Part shown: positions 35,168 through 47,520 of the stretch, piece after piece
Numbering within the stretch: the stretch's first letter is position 1
Layout of the letters: every line of letters begins with the position of its first letter
From: Notospermus geniculatus
Lineage: Eukaryota > Nemertea > Pilidiophora > Heteronemertea > Lineidae
Direction of reading: 5' to 3'
Assembly (NCBI GenBank): GCA_002633025.1
Contig: NMRB01002521.1
Coordinates: 6,998 to 70,997, forward strand
Length of the DNA stretch: 64,000 nt
Program-made: the position numbers and the translations under genes
Notes under the pieces: model-generated
What the model was told of the DNA's origin: nothing
Seen by the model: the letters and a program-made list of their open reading frames with translations, nothing else
Databases searched by the model: none

Positions 35168-36388
35168 GCCTAGGTCACATATCCACCGGGCCCTCTACGA
35201 TTTTCCCCACCGGCGGCTTGCCGTGGATTTCAGAGACCGTACGGGTCCATTACGAATTTCATGTCTACGGTGTGTGTGGTCACATATTCTACGGTGCCCG
35301 GTGAAAATTGGTGGAGAGTAATCGCAAGACCCGTCAACAATCGGCCTAGGTCACATATCCACTCCGGGGCCCGTACGGCGAGTAAAAACAGACATTTTGG
35401 CCGATTTTCGCCAATTTCGTACGGTGCCCGGCCGGTTCCCTCACGGTCGCCACGGGCACCGGGACATTTTTCACCAGCCAAACGGGCGCCGCATTGATTA
35501 GCTTGCTGCTCCCAATTCTCCCGGCGTTTTCATGTGATCGGTAGGCCGTAGAAAGCCCGTAGAAGGCCCGTAGTGTACCCTGCGGGTCCTGTGCGGGCTC
35601 CTGCCAGTGACCGGGCGGGCTTCGCACGATTTTGTCTGCCAATTCTCGTGAAAAAAGTTTGACGGGTACCGTGCGGTGTACCACCTGTTCATCGGACGGA
35701 GCTCGGAAGCTTACCGCACGGCATCCGGCCGACACCTTCACGGTTTGTTGACGGGCGTCTTGCGATTACTCTCCACCAAGTTTCGCCGGGCACCGCCCGA
35801 ACGCCGTAAAATATGTGACCACATGAAAGTCGTAATGGGCCCGTACGGTCTCTAAAATCCAGGGCAAGCCGTCGGGTGGGGAAAATCGTAAGGGGCCCTG
35901 TGGATATGTGACCTAGACATAAAGGTGCCGGCCGGTTGCCGTGTGGTAAGCTTCCGAGCTCCGTCCAATGAACAGATGCGCCGCAAGGCGCCCGGTTGGG
36001 GCCCGGCCGGGGTACTCATGGCGACCGGCCGGGTGCCGTGCGGCACCCTTGAGAACCGCAAGGCGCCCGTCAATTTTTTTTTCACGAGAACTGGCAGAAA
36101 AAAATCGTGCGAAGCCCGCCCGGTCACCGGCAGGAGCCCGCACAGGACCCGTAGGGGACACTGGGACCTTCTACGGGCTTTCTACGGCCTACCGGTCAGA
36201 TGAAAACGCCGGGAGAATTGGGAGCAGCCAGCTAATCAATGCGGCGCCCGTACGGCTGGTGAAAAATGTCCGGTGCCCGTGGCAACCGTGAGGGAACCGG
36301 CCGGGCACCGTACGAAATTGGCTGAAATTGGCCAAAATGTCTGTTTTTACTCGCCGTACGGGCCCCGGAGTGGATATGTGACCTAGGC
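35168..36388. repeat. GC-rich block with interleaved inverted repeats A B A' B'
   Basis: A (35168-35340) is the reverse complement of A' (35745-35918). B (35344-~35738) is the reverse complement of B' (~35922-36388). GCCTAGGTCACATATCCAC begins both A and B, and GTGGATATGTGACCTAG(A/G)C ends both A' and B'. The block is GC- and CpG-rich (GTACGG, CCGGCCGG, GCCCG), unlike the AT-rich surroundings. Frames of up to 131 codons exist on both strands but are by-products of the CG-rich composition and inverted symmetry. Its class is unknown. Confidence 0.85.
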
Positions 36389-36696
36389 ATAAGGAATTGA
36401 AGTCACTTTATTTGATTAAATTTTGAGGCAGTTTCCTGCTCTTCGGTTTGTGTCCCTTGGGTCTTTCCTGGGACCCTTTCCCCCTGCCCCCTGACTGGTT
36501 AATCAATCCAGCATGTTAACTCGCTCACCCTTTTTAATTTGTAATCCCTTTTTACAATATGAAGCGTGAGGGGGTAGAAGGAATCCCCCTTCGACAGTTG
36601 AATGTGAATGTGATTCACAGAAGGATTTCTTGCAGTAATCAAGCCAAAAGTCTCCACATGTTTGTGGACTTTCTGTCATGTATTCGACACAATCTT

Positions 36697-37289
36697 GGCC
36701 GAATGGGCGAATGTCGTCCTGGGTGATGATGAATGTCACCCAGGACAAAACTGGGTGACCCTAAACCTCCCCAGAACAAGGCTGGGTGAAACGTCACCCT
36801 GTTTGAAAACCGCGCAATTTTAAAACTTGCGTTCGAGATACTAGTACATGTAAGTGGTACGCTGTTCGTGTAGCTGAAAACGAATTCTGACATCTCCATC
36901 ATGGCTTGTTCTTGACAAGCTCAATGCCAGGGAAAAGATTTCGCCAAACGTTCCTCTAAGTGCGACCCACCGACTTCACACTTTAATATGCGACCTTGGT
37001 CTTCCTCATAAGACGCGGCATATATTGCTGTATCAAATCCATGTTTTATTCGGATTTTATGATGCAAAAACGTCAAGGTCACGTTTGTTCATTTCCTTGA
37101 TTTCGCGATCGCTACCTGAGAGACGTTCCACTCTCGATCGCCAACATCAGACGCAGGTTTTAAAATGGCGCGATTTTCAAACTGGCTGACGTTTAGAGTC
37201 TATAAAACGTCACCCAGCCTTATCTTGGGGGACATTTAGGGTCACCCAGTTTTGTCCTGGGTGACATTTAGGGTCACCAATTCAGCGCC
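36697..37289. mobile_element. GTCACCC-rich fold-back element
   Basis: The left arm (GGCCGAATGGGCGAATGTCG..) and right arm are inverted, sharing CACCCAGGACAAAACTGGGT, ATTTTAAAAC(C/T)TGCGT and the GATCG(C/A)..CGAAATCAAGG region. Inside each arm a ~35-bp GTGACCCTAAATGTCACCC unit repeats. A related one-armed copy is at 47303-47520. Confidence 0.75.
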
Positions 37290-37374
37290 AGCTTGGCTAA
37301 AACTGATTGCTTTGCACCCCTCAGTATAATTCCTCCAAGGTATTAGCGAGGACTCCCTGTGCATGACAGTGTGG

Positions 37375-37492
37375 ACTGTGCTTTAGGCTTCTTCCGTGAA
37401 CGTGAGGAAGGAAGGGCCCCAATCCCTTACGAATCAGTATGAACTGTGCTTTAGGCTTCTTCCGTGAACGTGAGGAAAGGGTCCTAATCCCC
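37375..37492. repeat. Direct duplication, 68-bp period
   Basis: ACTGTGCTTTAGGCTTCTTC then CGTGAACGTGAGGAA occurs at 37375 and 37443. Confidence 0.85.
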
Positions 37493-38197
37493 CGACTCAA
37501 GTCAGACAGAAACATGAAAATGTTCCAAATGAATCCTCATGATCATGCTGCATTCTCACAGAGGAATTCATCGCAACATAGAAAAGAAGCAAAAACATTG
37601 ATTATAATCAAAACATTTTATTTATGTGTATCACCATCGTCGTGTGTCACATGGAAATCTATGCTACCCTTCATGACAAGGCATTCTTGGGTTTGTCAAA
37701 CACAATTTGATTGAACAACAGAAAATTTCCCACTTTATTTCAGACAACTCTTACTACAAGACTTATTGCCAATTTACATAAGAAAATAGCACCCAGCGCA
37801 ACGGAAGGGTGTACTTTGTAGGACATACATTGCGTCTTATACAACTTGGATTAGAATCAGCAACTGTTTACAAGAAACTCGACACCAATGATCAATTTGA
37901 CCAGTCAATGTGGGGCTCAGCAAATTCCACTAAAAATGAGCCGCAAGACTTGAAAACACTTAGTTATGGAAAAAGGAGGCATGCGATGGAAATTAATTGA
38001 TTTTGCATTAAAAATAATGACCATGCACATGTAGTCGCATTGTTTTGGAACAAATTGTGAAATTCATTATTTAATAAACCTATGGCATGATAAGATTTGC
38101 ACGAACAATGTTATTATGCTCTGTTCAACCATAAGGCAGAAAATAAGTTTGGTAAATTCAGATTTTTGTACAGTGCTGATGGCAAGTGGTTTACTAG
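37493..38197. other. No gene seen
   Basis: AT-rich sequence without a supported feature. Confidence 0.4.
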
Positions 38198-38452
38198 TAT
38201 CTGCCAGTGTTTCTGTGGGTCAGTGTGTCCCCTCAGTGTTTCTGTGGGTCATTGTGTCCCCTCAGTGGTTCTATGGGTCAGTGTGTCCCCTCAGTGTTTC
38301 TGTGGGTCAGTGTGTCCCCCTTATTGTTTGGGAAACGCTGGCAGATAGATGGACATGTTTCTCAGTGTGTCCCTTATCATCAAGTTGCTGCTTATTCCGT
38401 CAGACAATAGAAGGGGAACACTCACAGATGGGGAACACTGGTAGATGTTACA
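38198..38452 (+). repeat. Dispersed repeat with 29-bp minisatellite
   Basis: Four 29-bp units of CAGTGTTTCTGTGGGTCAGT then GTGTCCCCT occupy 38205-38320. The rest (TTATTCCGTCAGACAATAG, ACTCACAGATGGGGAACACT) matches the minus strand of 52858-53064, where only one unit is present. Confidence 0.85.
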
Positions 38453-38633
38453 CCGGCGTAGACGGTAGGAAACTTCAATTCAGGGGGTATGTGGCCAAAA
38501 TAATGGATTCACATACTCATCAAGTTGACCGTCTAGGACTGTTATTACGAATGTCTGCAGCAAAATGTAGTTAAAGGTATATTGTCCCTTTTCATCTCAT
38601 CCACATGTACCACCTCAAATAATCTTCAGTCTA

Positions 38634-39687
38634 AAGGGCATGGGCTGTTAAGGAGATGACATGCAAGTTGTGCAAAACTCAGAAATGGCTGAACCAATCG
38701 CAACCAAAATCACAGGGTGGTTTACTTTTGTTGAGTGATTGAAAACTGTACCGCAATAATTAATCTTGACTGACCCTGACCTATAGATTTAAAACAATGC
38801 ATATTTTTAAATGCCCAGAAATATAAGAAATAATCATGATTTGAAACTCTAACTTCACATGAACATTAAGTCCAGAATATCAATTGAAAGGAGTCTAATA
38901 TTTTTAATGCATTTCCACTAGATATGCAGGAAATGAAACAAAGAAAACTTGAGATTTGTGGGTATACTGAAAAAGGAGAACAGCCTCAGAGAAGTGTTTT
39001 GTTGAACATGACGAAATAGACCGGCAGCCTTGCTGAACATGAATGGTTCCACTCAATTAGACTTATTCAACCTTGCCACTGTCTGCGAACTTTAGGTTGA
39101 GTGCAAAACCAGCAAGCAACTCTACTTTTTACACAGCTGACTTCACAAGCAGTAGATAGCATTATGTCACTATGAGCAGTATTGGGCACTATAGTCATGT
39201 CTGTTTACCACCATACCCAAACTGACCCCTGTCATACTCTTGAACACCCATTGACCAAAATAACTATGCCATGACAATCCACCAACAATCAGATTGAAGT
39301 CAGTTTCACCATGTTTCCAAGGAAGGCATGTTTTGGATATTCTACCTGTTGAATACACCCCTTAATTATGTGATTTTGTTGTTCTTATTTCTCCCATTAT
39401 AATGACAGTAAATTGAAGACCTCTCAGTGGGACTTATCTATGGTACTCCCCTGAAGTTTGTGCGAAGTTACAGCTTCAAATCATGTTTATTTCTTATATT
39501 TCTGGGCATTCAAAAATATGCATTGTTTTAAATCTATAGGTCAGGGTCAGTCAAGATTAATTATTGCGGTACAGTTTTCAATCACGCAACAAAAGTAAAC
39601 CACCCTGTCATTTTGGTTGCGATTGGTTCAGCCATTTCCGAGTTTTGCACAACTTGCATGTCATCTCCTTAACAGCCCATGCCCTTT
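38634..39687. mobile_element. 1.05-kb element with ~210-bp inverted arms
   Basis: Arms 38634-38846 and ~39475-39687 are nearly perfect complements (AAGGGCATGGGCTGTTAAGG at the end, then GGAGATGACATGCAAGTTGT, then AATTAATCTTGACTGACCCT). The ~630-bp middle has no long frame, so the element is non-autonomous or gutted. Confidence 0.85.
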
Positions 39688-39833
39688 TAGAAATGAAACC
39701 GATTCATAAAGTTGCTGTTGAAATCATTTTATGACAAGACAATGAATAAAAACGATATTGGAAGGAAGGCTTTTTCAGAAGTTAAAAGAGCACTCCCACA
39801 AAAATGATTTGGCGTAACTCAGGCTGCCCTTAA

Positions 39834-40130
39834 AGGTGCTCTAGTTCGAATTGTAAACATTACGGTTTGTTTATTTACATGGTTAATTATAATAGTTATT
39901 TTTCCTCGGACAGGTGGCAGCACCGTGTATACCAAAACATTAATGTTATCTATTTTTATATCTATCTTGATAAATATTCTTGTAACTGAAAAATATTTAT
40001 GATTTTACGCTCAAAAACAAACAAAAAGTTGTGAAAGGCGAGATTTAATTCGATTTTATCTGATTTGTTAGTACCAGAAGTTGACAATAGGTGGCACACC
40101 GTAATGTTTACAATTCGAACTAGAGCACCT
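39834..40130. mobile_element. TTAA-flanked MITE (AGGTGCTCTAG ends)
   Basis: AGGTGCTCTAGTTCGAATTG then TAAACATTACGGT is a 33-bp perfect terminal inverted repeat. TTAA flanks at 39830-39833 and 40131-40134. It is non-coding, 297 bp. Confidence 0.9.
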
Positions 40131-40134
40131 TTAA

Positions 40135-42811
40135 ATGGACTTGATCAGTGATTACCAGCCAGCTTGTGCTCTGTGGTCAAGCGATCAATGTCTGCTCAAC
40201 GTTCCAAAGACGAGATCTAAACTTATGGAACAAGTAGTTACTAATTTAACAGAGAGATTAGCAGACTGTGGACGACTTTCAATTCTTCACCTTTATGGAC
40301 AATAACACTTCGACCTTTAATCGAAAGATTCTCTTGAAAATTGGCCTTTTCTACACAATCACTGTCTCCCTCAGAACATTAGGTAAACAGGTGTTGCTGG
40401 TCTTGAAAGTGTTTCTAACGAGGTTCGTGTTATTTGTGATCTAGTAATGGTGATGTATCGAAAATAAACGAGCTTCAATTTGTGAAATGGTGTTCGCTAA
40501 TCATTGTAATTTAAAAGATTTTCAAAGAAAAGGCGTTGTACTGATAAAGTTAGTAGAAATAAAGAAGGGCTTGCTTTTAAATTGTGACATCATTTGGTCA
40601 ATAAACTACTAAAATCATAAGTGCTTGTTGTCTGACGTCCTTCTTTATTTCTTGTAATTTTCAATGTTTTCTAATAAATTTCGTCATTTTTTCTTGAAAG
40701 GCGTGATGCCCAGATAAATGTCTGAAACTGAGTGGCAATGAACTTTCCTTGGATGGCAGTGATGCCATTCCAACTGAAACAGCCTTCCTAACAAATCTTG
40801 ATGAGGTACCCAAAATTGTACATCTTTATCTACAAAGGAATATGTACACCATAGCTTTACACAGATCAACACATAGAATAAAACTTACGAAATAAGCCAT
40901 TTTATGATATTATAATATGAAAGATGAGGTATATAATAGTAGAGTTCATCCCACCCTAGATTTGCCAGAACCGTGTGTACTGCATGTACAGTGAGTAATA
41001 TTAAATGCACTATTGATACCCCGGCAAAGTTAGGGTGGCATGAACCGTATGAGATCACCGACCTCTTGAAACAAACATACAACAGAGAGAAGAGATCATT
41101 AAAGTTTACGAATCTAAAATCTATAACATGGATCTACACTTTTACAGAATCGCCAATTTTCCATTTTTCTACATTTTCCCAGGACTTCCGGTTTACTGCC
41201 GTAGACTGGTACTCTGCTCCTTAACGACAGGGTACCAGTCATTGAACAGACAGTGTAACAGGAATGGTAGTCTCTCCAAAGCCTTGGTCTGCTTCTAAAT
41301 TCCCGAGGGTTAGATTTGTATTTATTTCTACTTAAAATGAGGATATTCATTTTATGGACTAAAATTCCTGTTACACTTTCTATGCTTTTGCCCCAAACTG
41401 ACATAAATCTATTTAACACTAAGGAACTCCCAGAAGCAAAAATTAGGCGAATCAAATGCAGATGTCATGAAAAGACAATCAAATTCACCTAACATGACAA
41501 GGTTACATGTTCATTTGATATGAACCGAATGTACAAGTAATCTTGTATGCTTCAAGTGAAACCATTACTACAATATACACCAACGACCAATGTCGATATA
41601 CATGTACAGATTCAGTTCAAAAGTGTGCCTTCAAAAATACAACTGTATTTCCACCAGCAAATGTTTTATTAGCCCAGACTCCATTTATTAATTATTCATC
41701 CGAAGTGTAGACAAATCCGAAGTGTAGACAAATTGCTCAGAGAGTACGTTGCAACATCCACAGCAAATTCCATGGAAACCAAATCCCTCGTTATTCTCCA
41801 TTAGATGGCTTTAAAATATCATCAGCTAAAATAAAATCCTCGCTGACACTTTTTAATAATCCATCAAAAAATAGCATGAGAAACAATGGACAGTGATAAC
41901 CCTTGTGTTTTCAGTAGCGTAGTGTAACTAATTCATGAACTCGGTGAACGTCCCCAGACAGGTTTGTGATGAAATCCAGTTCAGTTTTGTCTCGTCTCCT
42001 CATTCCCTCGACCCTGTATAGTCATCTGACCCTGTAAATGTGCTCCTTACCCTACTCGTCCAGGCTTTAGTGTCCGTCTAACTTTGGACCACTACAAGAG
42101 TATTTTGCAATCAAGTTCAAACTGCCACGAAAGTGGCAAAGCCATCATCAATTCATATCATTGGGTCTGCGAAACTGGGTGGCCAAAAGTTTAGACAGAA
42201 AACCCTGTTTTGCCATTTTACTGGCACCGATGTATGATGTGAGCTCTACGTCATTCTGTGATTCTCAACAAATATGCTACAAATGCCACTTGATTTGAAG
42301 AAACCCTAAAAATTACTTCCCAAGACTTCGCCATATTCCAAGATGGCGGCCCTGGCATCGATCAAACCAGCCATTCTGCTCAGATAGTGCTGCCACCTAT
42401 AATGTGGTACTTCAAAGTATAAACCTTTTATTTTTGATAAAACTAATTGGCCGGAAGGATGCATCAGCCTATATCAAAATTCAAAACCTTATCATGTTTA
42501 ATCTTTTTACAGAAATCCTTAAGTTGACGTAAATTTCATGCTTTTTATGCAATATGAATATTCCACCCGACGGCATATGCGTTTATTTGTGTGATAACAT
42601 TGAAATCGTCATCTTGCATTGCCACAAAACACATGTTCTCTCGATAAATGTCCACAGAGCCGTCATAGGATGACGGATGAGGTTAGTAGAGGTAACCATG
42701 ATAACACAGCGCACTTAGAGTAGGGAGTGGGGAGGGCAAGTGATGGAGTGAATGACTGCGTTACCAAACAATATTTCTCAAGAAATCGCACTCACTATTT
42801 GCCAGGGGCCT
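40135..42811. other. No gene seen
   Basis: AT-rich sequence. It includes an inverted pair CACCCTAGATTTGCCAGAAC..CGGCAAAGTTAGGGTGGCA (40948-41040) and CGGTACTCTGC..GGGTACCAGTC near 41200-41235. ATCCGAAGTGTAGACAA repeats at 41699. If the Hox4 mRNA extends this far its 3' end could lie here, but I cannot place it. Confidence 0.35.
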
Positions 42812-43024
42812 GGGGCCTGTTTCATAAAGTGACTTTAAGCTAATGGCACCTTTAACCAAATGGAAAATGCATTGACGTTAATGGTACCATTAGCTTAAAA
42901 TCACTTTATGAAACAGGTCCGTGTTTCATAAAGTGACTTTAAGCTAATGGTACCATTAACTCAATGCATTTTCCATTTGGTTAAAGGTACAATTTGCTTA
43001 AAGTCACTTTATGAAACAGGCCCC
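42812..43024. mobile_element. Two GGCCTGTTTCATAAAG fold-backs, head to head
   Basis: Copy 1 (42812-42920) and copy 2 (42921-43024) are reverse complements of each other along CTTTAACCAAATGGAAAATG then CATTGA. Each is also a fold-back (TTTCATAAAGTGACTTTAAG against its complement). The outer ends are GGGGCCTG and CAGGCCCC. Confidence 0.85.
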
Positions 43025-43259
43025 TGGCGCGTTGGTATAGGTCAGTAAGTATCGAAAATTTTCTGAACATGGACCCTCTAAGAAGTGGCCATTCACTGCC
43101 AATGTCAGTTGGCAAGACGGAAAAGATGTGAAACCGGTAATTTCAAATGAGGAAAAAACTGTTCAGAGTTAAAAGCAACAGAGTATTTCGCAGGATTTTG
43201 ATTTTAGCTTGAGTTGGAATTGATACCAAATACCATCCCATGAGATTCGATCTCCTTAA

Positions 43260-43531
43260 GGTGCCCACAGGTCGACATTGCGTCTTGAAGCAACTCGACG
43301 GATCCGTCGCAGATCAAAAACCACCACGCTCAGGTCGACATTTCAGCGATTGAGAGGAACTCGGAGCAACTGGCAACAGGACGCTCATGATGCATCCGGC
43401 AGTTGCTCGGAGATGCAAGCGCGCTCAGGTCGACAAAATCGGCAACTGATCAATCACTCCGAGTTGCTTCCATCGCCGGAAAGCTAGTTGCCGCGACTTG
43501 CTTCAGGACGCAATGTCGACCTGTGGGCACC
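43260..43531. mobile_element. GGTGCCCAC-ended MITE rich in CAGGTCGACA
   Basis: The ends GGTGCCCACAGGTCGACATT then GCGTC form a near-perfect inverted repeat with the right end. The flanks are TTAA (left) and TTTA (right). GTCGAC occurs four times, and TTGCTC/GAGTTGC blocks pair inside. Confidence 0.75.
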
Positions 43532-43955
43532 TTTACTTCTTCTCGATGTAGACCTGTCATGAGTAGGCCTACATTACATAATGTAATGACCGGCTCACTG
43601 AGAGTCAATTTTCCCAATCCACCTAATCTGAAGTCTCACGTATGGTTGGTCCCCGGTTGAACTGCATACCCGCTGTAGAACCTGAAACCAATGTTAGTTG
43701 GTTTACTGAAAAAAATCTTGGTCCTTCACATCAGCCAGCAGGATTCCATCCCCATCATAATCGACGAAAGTCACCATTCTTGTACGCCTACTGGACAATG
43801 TTTCCAGCCCCTTGTCACAAGTTCTGGCCTCCTGTCTAAGGACCAGCTATTCCATTTCCGTCCATTTCTTCCTCAGTCCAAACACAGAACAAGTTGACTG
43901 ACATTTCTAAACTACGACAAAACATAGCCACGAGACCAGGTCGGTTGCCGATATT

Positions 43956-44307
43956 TGAGAGGTTGCGCAGCTTTCCGACTCCGACTCCGGCTTCAACTTA
44001 CTACCAGAATGAATTGCAGTCCGCTGTAGACATCCTTGATAAAAAGGATTTGATAGACGACGTTTGCAAATCGTAAAATGCCATAACTTTGTGGCAGAAT
44101 AATTTTGACTCGTAATCGGAAGTGCACGTAAATCGCAAATTAGTCGTGTTTCAAGTCGTAACGACTAGGATTACGACAGTTTATGGTGTTTGACGAACTG
44201 AAAACTTCTATCACATCGCTTTTATCAAGGATGTCCATAGCAGACTGCAATTCTCATTCTCGTAGTTGAAGTCGGAGTCGGAGTCGGGCCGCTGCGCAAC
44301 TCTCTAT
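43956..44307. mobile_element. GTTGCGCAG fold-back element, copy 3 (3' of Hox4)
   Basis: The ends GAGAGGTTGCGCAGCTTTCC and GGCCGCTGCGCAACTCTCTA are inverted. The interior matches copies 1 and 2 but lacks the outer part of the central spacer. Its near end is about 235 bp beyond the Hox4 stop codon, so it probably lies in the 3' UTR. Confidence 0.8.
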
Positions 44308-44540
44308 TACTCGCCACAAAACGAGGCCAATTGCATTGTATGACGCCATGTTTCATACGATTTCTGTCAACACAGCGCCACCTGTTGGCGTCATCGTGAC
44401 GTAACACTCATGCAGCGCTCCTGACAACCTGTATTCGTGCACGCGCCCGTCGGTCGAAGTCGTTCAGATAAATACGGTGAGCAATGATTTAGCACAGGCA
44501 CAAACAGTGCATCAAATGTACATGCATTCCCATACATTGC

Positions 44541-44860
44541 TTACGTCGCTATCCCCTCTCTCATTACAGCCTGTTCGTGCGGCATTGCCCCGCTTAAATC
44601 CGTAATATGAGGATCGTGATTGTCCGGGAGCCGTAGTTTCGTATTTGGAAGCTTATGCTCCTTTTTCCATTTCATGCGTCTATTCTGGAACCAAATTTTT
44701 ATTTGTCTTTCAGTCAGGCACAGCGCATGCGCAATTTCTATCCGCCGCCTCCGAGTGAGATATCTGTTAAAATGGAATTCTTTTTCGAGTTCGAGTATTT
44801 GATGTCGTGTGTAGGCAGTTCTCGTTCGCTTGTTTTCTCCGCTGCTGAAGTTACCATTCG
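44541..44860 (-). CDS. Hox4: Hox4 exon 2: homeodomain and C-terminus
   Basis: The minus-strand acceptor TTTTCTCTTTTCAG lies just above 44860. The exon opens with two bases (CG) that join the exon 1 G to make an Ala codon, so the intron is phase 1. A 60-residue homeodomain follows (about residues 142-201), with R3/R5 in the N-terminal arm, helix 1 [13 protein letters not shown], and recognition helix [16 protein letters not shown] with Q50 and N51. Straight after it comes EHKLPNTK; the (D/E)HKLPNTK tail is characteristic of group 4, while groups 5-8 differ here. About 30 further residues lead to TAA at 44541-44543. The two exons total 717 nt, giving 238 residues, a usual Hox4 length. There is no start codon because this is an internal-to-terminal exon. 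A fold-back element begins about 235 bp past the stop. No poly(A) signal could be assigned. Confidence 0.96.
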
Positions 44861-45025
44861 CTGAAAAGAGAAAATATTAAATAGATTTCAGATAAAATGT
44901 CTCCCGGTTCCTATAAAGTTTGGTTCAAGTCAACTTCGGCCAAGCTAATGAGCCAGTTGTTATTACAAGGCACGAGGCCCCACTCTTCGCCGAACTGTAG
45001 CGTATTCCAACAAAGATGGTGGCCA

Positions 45026-45476
45026 GGGTCCATATTCATAAATATACTTAAGTCAAAGTGTGACACTTATCCTTTGTGTTGAACAAAGGATAAGTGTCAC
45101 GCTTAGACTTAAGTAGTTTTATGAATATGGGCCCTGGGGCCATATTCATAAACATACCTAAGTCAAAGTACCAGTCTTTTCTAGAGTTTCAGATTGTAAA
45201 GTTCCACTTGAAAAAGACCCCGGTTGGGGTCGAAAATTTGTGAATTCTGGAGATTGACTTTTTGCTTATTATCATAAGTCAAAGTACCGGTATGATACTT
45301 ATCTTTTGTGTTGAACAAAGGATAAGTGCCACACTTGGTCTTAAGTAGTTTTATGAATATGTGCCCTGGGACCATATTCATAAAATTACTTAAGTGTAAG
45401 TGTGATACTTATCCTTTGTTCAATACAAAAGATAAGTATCACACTTTGACTTAAGTATGTTTATGAATATGGCCCC
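45026..45476. mobile_element. Array of three GGGTCC-type MITEs, the middle one interrupted
   Basis: Units are at 45026-45134, 45136-45366 and 45368-45476, separated by single T bases. The middle unit is split by ~116 bp, with AAGTCAAAGTACC at both sides of the inserted piece (45160-45172, 45276-45288), so the interruption is an insertion or duplication after the MITE arrived. Confidence 0.85.
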
Positions 45477-46073
45477 TGGTGTATATTCTTGCGTCATTCA
45501 ACTAACAAATATCAGATATATCCATACCATAGTGCGTCAGCATTTGCACAAAAGTCGTGCGCGTTGAACGTAGTTTGCTTCAAGGCCAATGTCCAACCCC
45601 ACTTAACCGAGACTGCTCAGTTTTTCATCTGATTTATTTGAAAAAACGCCGTAAGTCAAGGTGTACGGCAGGTCTTACGCTTGTGGTGTAGGTGATGTTT
45701 ATGGGCTGTTGATAGTGAAACTTATGTCAGGACGTAAATCAGCTCCGCTGTTCGGCAAGCATGCTGCCACTGCCGATCAAGAGGAAACAGAACATGAAAA
45801 CTCTGTTCTCGGTGAAGATAAACTAGGTCAGGCGTGCAGTCCACGCCTTTGCAATCTTCCTTTCTTTTCAATTTCAACCAGTTGAAATCAAAACAATATT
45901 CGAAAGTGATCCCTCACTGCGTGGCAGTGTCGTTTAAAAGTTGTTGTTGTCGTTGATGAAGTACTGGCGCCCCCTCATGCACTCGCCGACTCCGCGTCTA
46001 TATCAACTCATGGGAGTATACTTGTCTATTTTGATCGACTTCAGTTTCCTGCTTTTAACAATTTGTCTATGCG

Positions 46074-47291
46074 GGAGGACAGTTGGAAAATAGTGCACAG
46101 ATGACACGGAGACAGTGCCCCTATCCCTTCAGTCCCTTGTGGTGTCACAACCAAGGTTTGGTCGAAACTTCAACACCATTTTCGATGCCGTTCCGCTGTG
46201 TCCCCTGTGGTGATGTTGGCGACATTTTGGAGATCTTCTACAATAGGCAACAGGGTGCCACACATGCATTTATCTGTAAAATCCGTCACAGCCGTTTATT
46301 TGGCGTTGGAGCAAAGACGACCGGAGATCCTCCTTGCAGTAAGTTGCATTGTGGTCTCGGAGGTGATGTGTCTCCGAAGTCAATTCGTGCAATCCTTGGT
46401 AGAGTATCCCCGCCTGTCACGCGGGACACTCGTTTTCGATTCCAGCCCGGTGGTAAAAGATACTTTTGAAGTTTTTTCTCCGACTGTCTTATTTAAATGA
46501 AAGATGTGTTGTGTCCCCTCATCACCTGTTTAGAATGTTTGGTAGTTTGTTTTTTATCAACTTTTAGTTCCCTGACTATTGGGAGCAAGACTGATCAGTC
46601 CAGAATTTGCCAGTGCACTCTCTTGTGTGAACTTTATACATCATACTGAGAGGTCATCGCTATTTCATTGAACTGTTTGTCATCACTCTATCTATCGGTA
46701 ACGTAAATATAGGCCTACATTTAATGCCTTCTAAAATGCACTCTACAGTATTAAACAGAAACTGGCCATTAATGTACCCATGTACACTAGCCCAAAGGCT
46801 ATCTACAACAGCAGTCGCTGATCGGCAAGCGAACAATAATGTTTCACTCTACACAACAGAAACAGCCGCTAGAATATCAATATATAGTTAGTCTTTTTCC
46901 AGCTTCAGGATGATATCGTTTGAGCTTGGACCATTGTTGCCGGCAATAGTCGTGCAATGTAGCGGCTGATGGTACAGATCATAAAATTACGATCACCTGC
47001 CAATACACACAGATGGAAAGAGTTCATACACACAGAGTTTGATAACAGATCAAACACTGCTGTCAAGTCAGATGTTGTGTCTGTTGTGTCAGATGGTCAA
47101 GTTTTCAAGTCAAAATTTATATCTGTTGTGCATTTACCAGCTGTCCCCAGATACCATCAGTCTGTTGCTCATTTCCCTGAGAATGACGGGACAATGACAG
47201 AAACTAGGTTGGTTTTATGAGAAAGTGTTGGGCCTACTGTGATGTCACGCTGTCTAGGCCAGTGGGAGACTTTACTGCCGTTAGAGGCCAC
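46074..47291. other. No gene seen
   Basis: A 128-codon open frame (46083-46469) and an overlapping one (46198-46500) are not recognised. Because they sit inside a structure with inverted arms, they could be a decayed element-encoded sequence. Confidence 0.35.
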
Positions 47292-47302
47292 CACCAGTTA
47301 GG

Positions 47303-47520
47303 CCGAATGGGTGAATGTCGTCCTGGGTGACCCTAAATGTCACCCAGTACAAAACTTGGTGACCCTAAACGTCACCCAGAACAAGGCTGGGTGACGTTTA
47401 GACCCTAAACGTCACCCAGTTTGAATGTCGTGCCATTTTAAAACCTGCGTCTGAGGTTGGCGATCGATAGTGGAACGTCTCTCAGCTAGCGCTCGCAAAA
47501 TCAAGAAATGAACAAACGTG
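47303..47520. mobile_element. GTCACCC-rich element, one arm only
   Basis: It matches one arm of the 36.7-kb element from GGCCGAATGGGTGAATGTCG through AATGAACAAACGTGAC. Homology stops exactly where the next palindrome starts. Confidence 0.7.

Noticed and set aside
35261-36291. Long GC-rich open frames on both strands as a gene
   Set aside because: They come from CG-rich inverted repeats; frames appear on both strands because the arms mirror each other, with no domain.
1-44000. A second Hox gene such as Hox3 downstream of Hox4
   Set aside because: No other sequence encoding WFQNRR or a hexapeptide was found on either strand by eye; a profile search would be decisive.
46083-46500. Transposase or other gene in overlapping frames
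   Set aside because: No catalytic motif or family signature could be recognised, so it is kept only as unassigned sequence.
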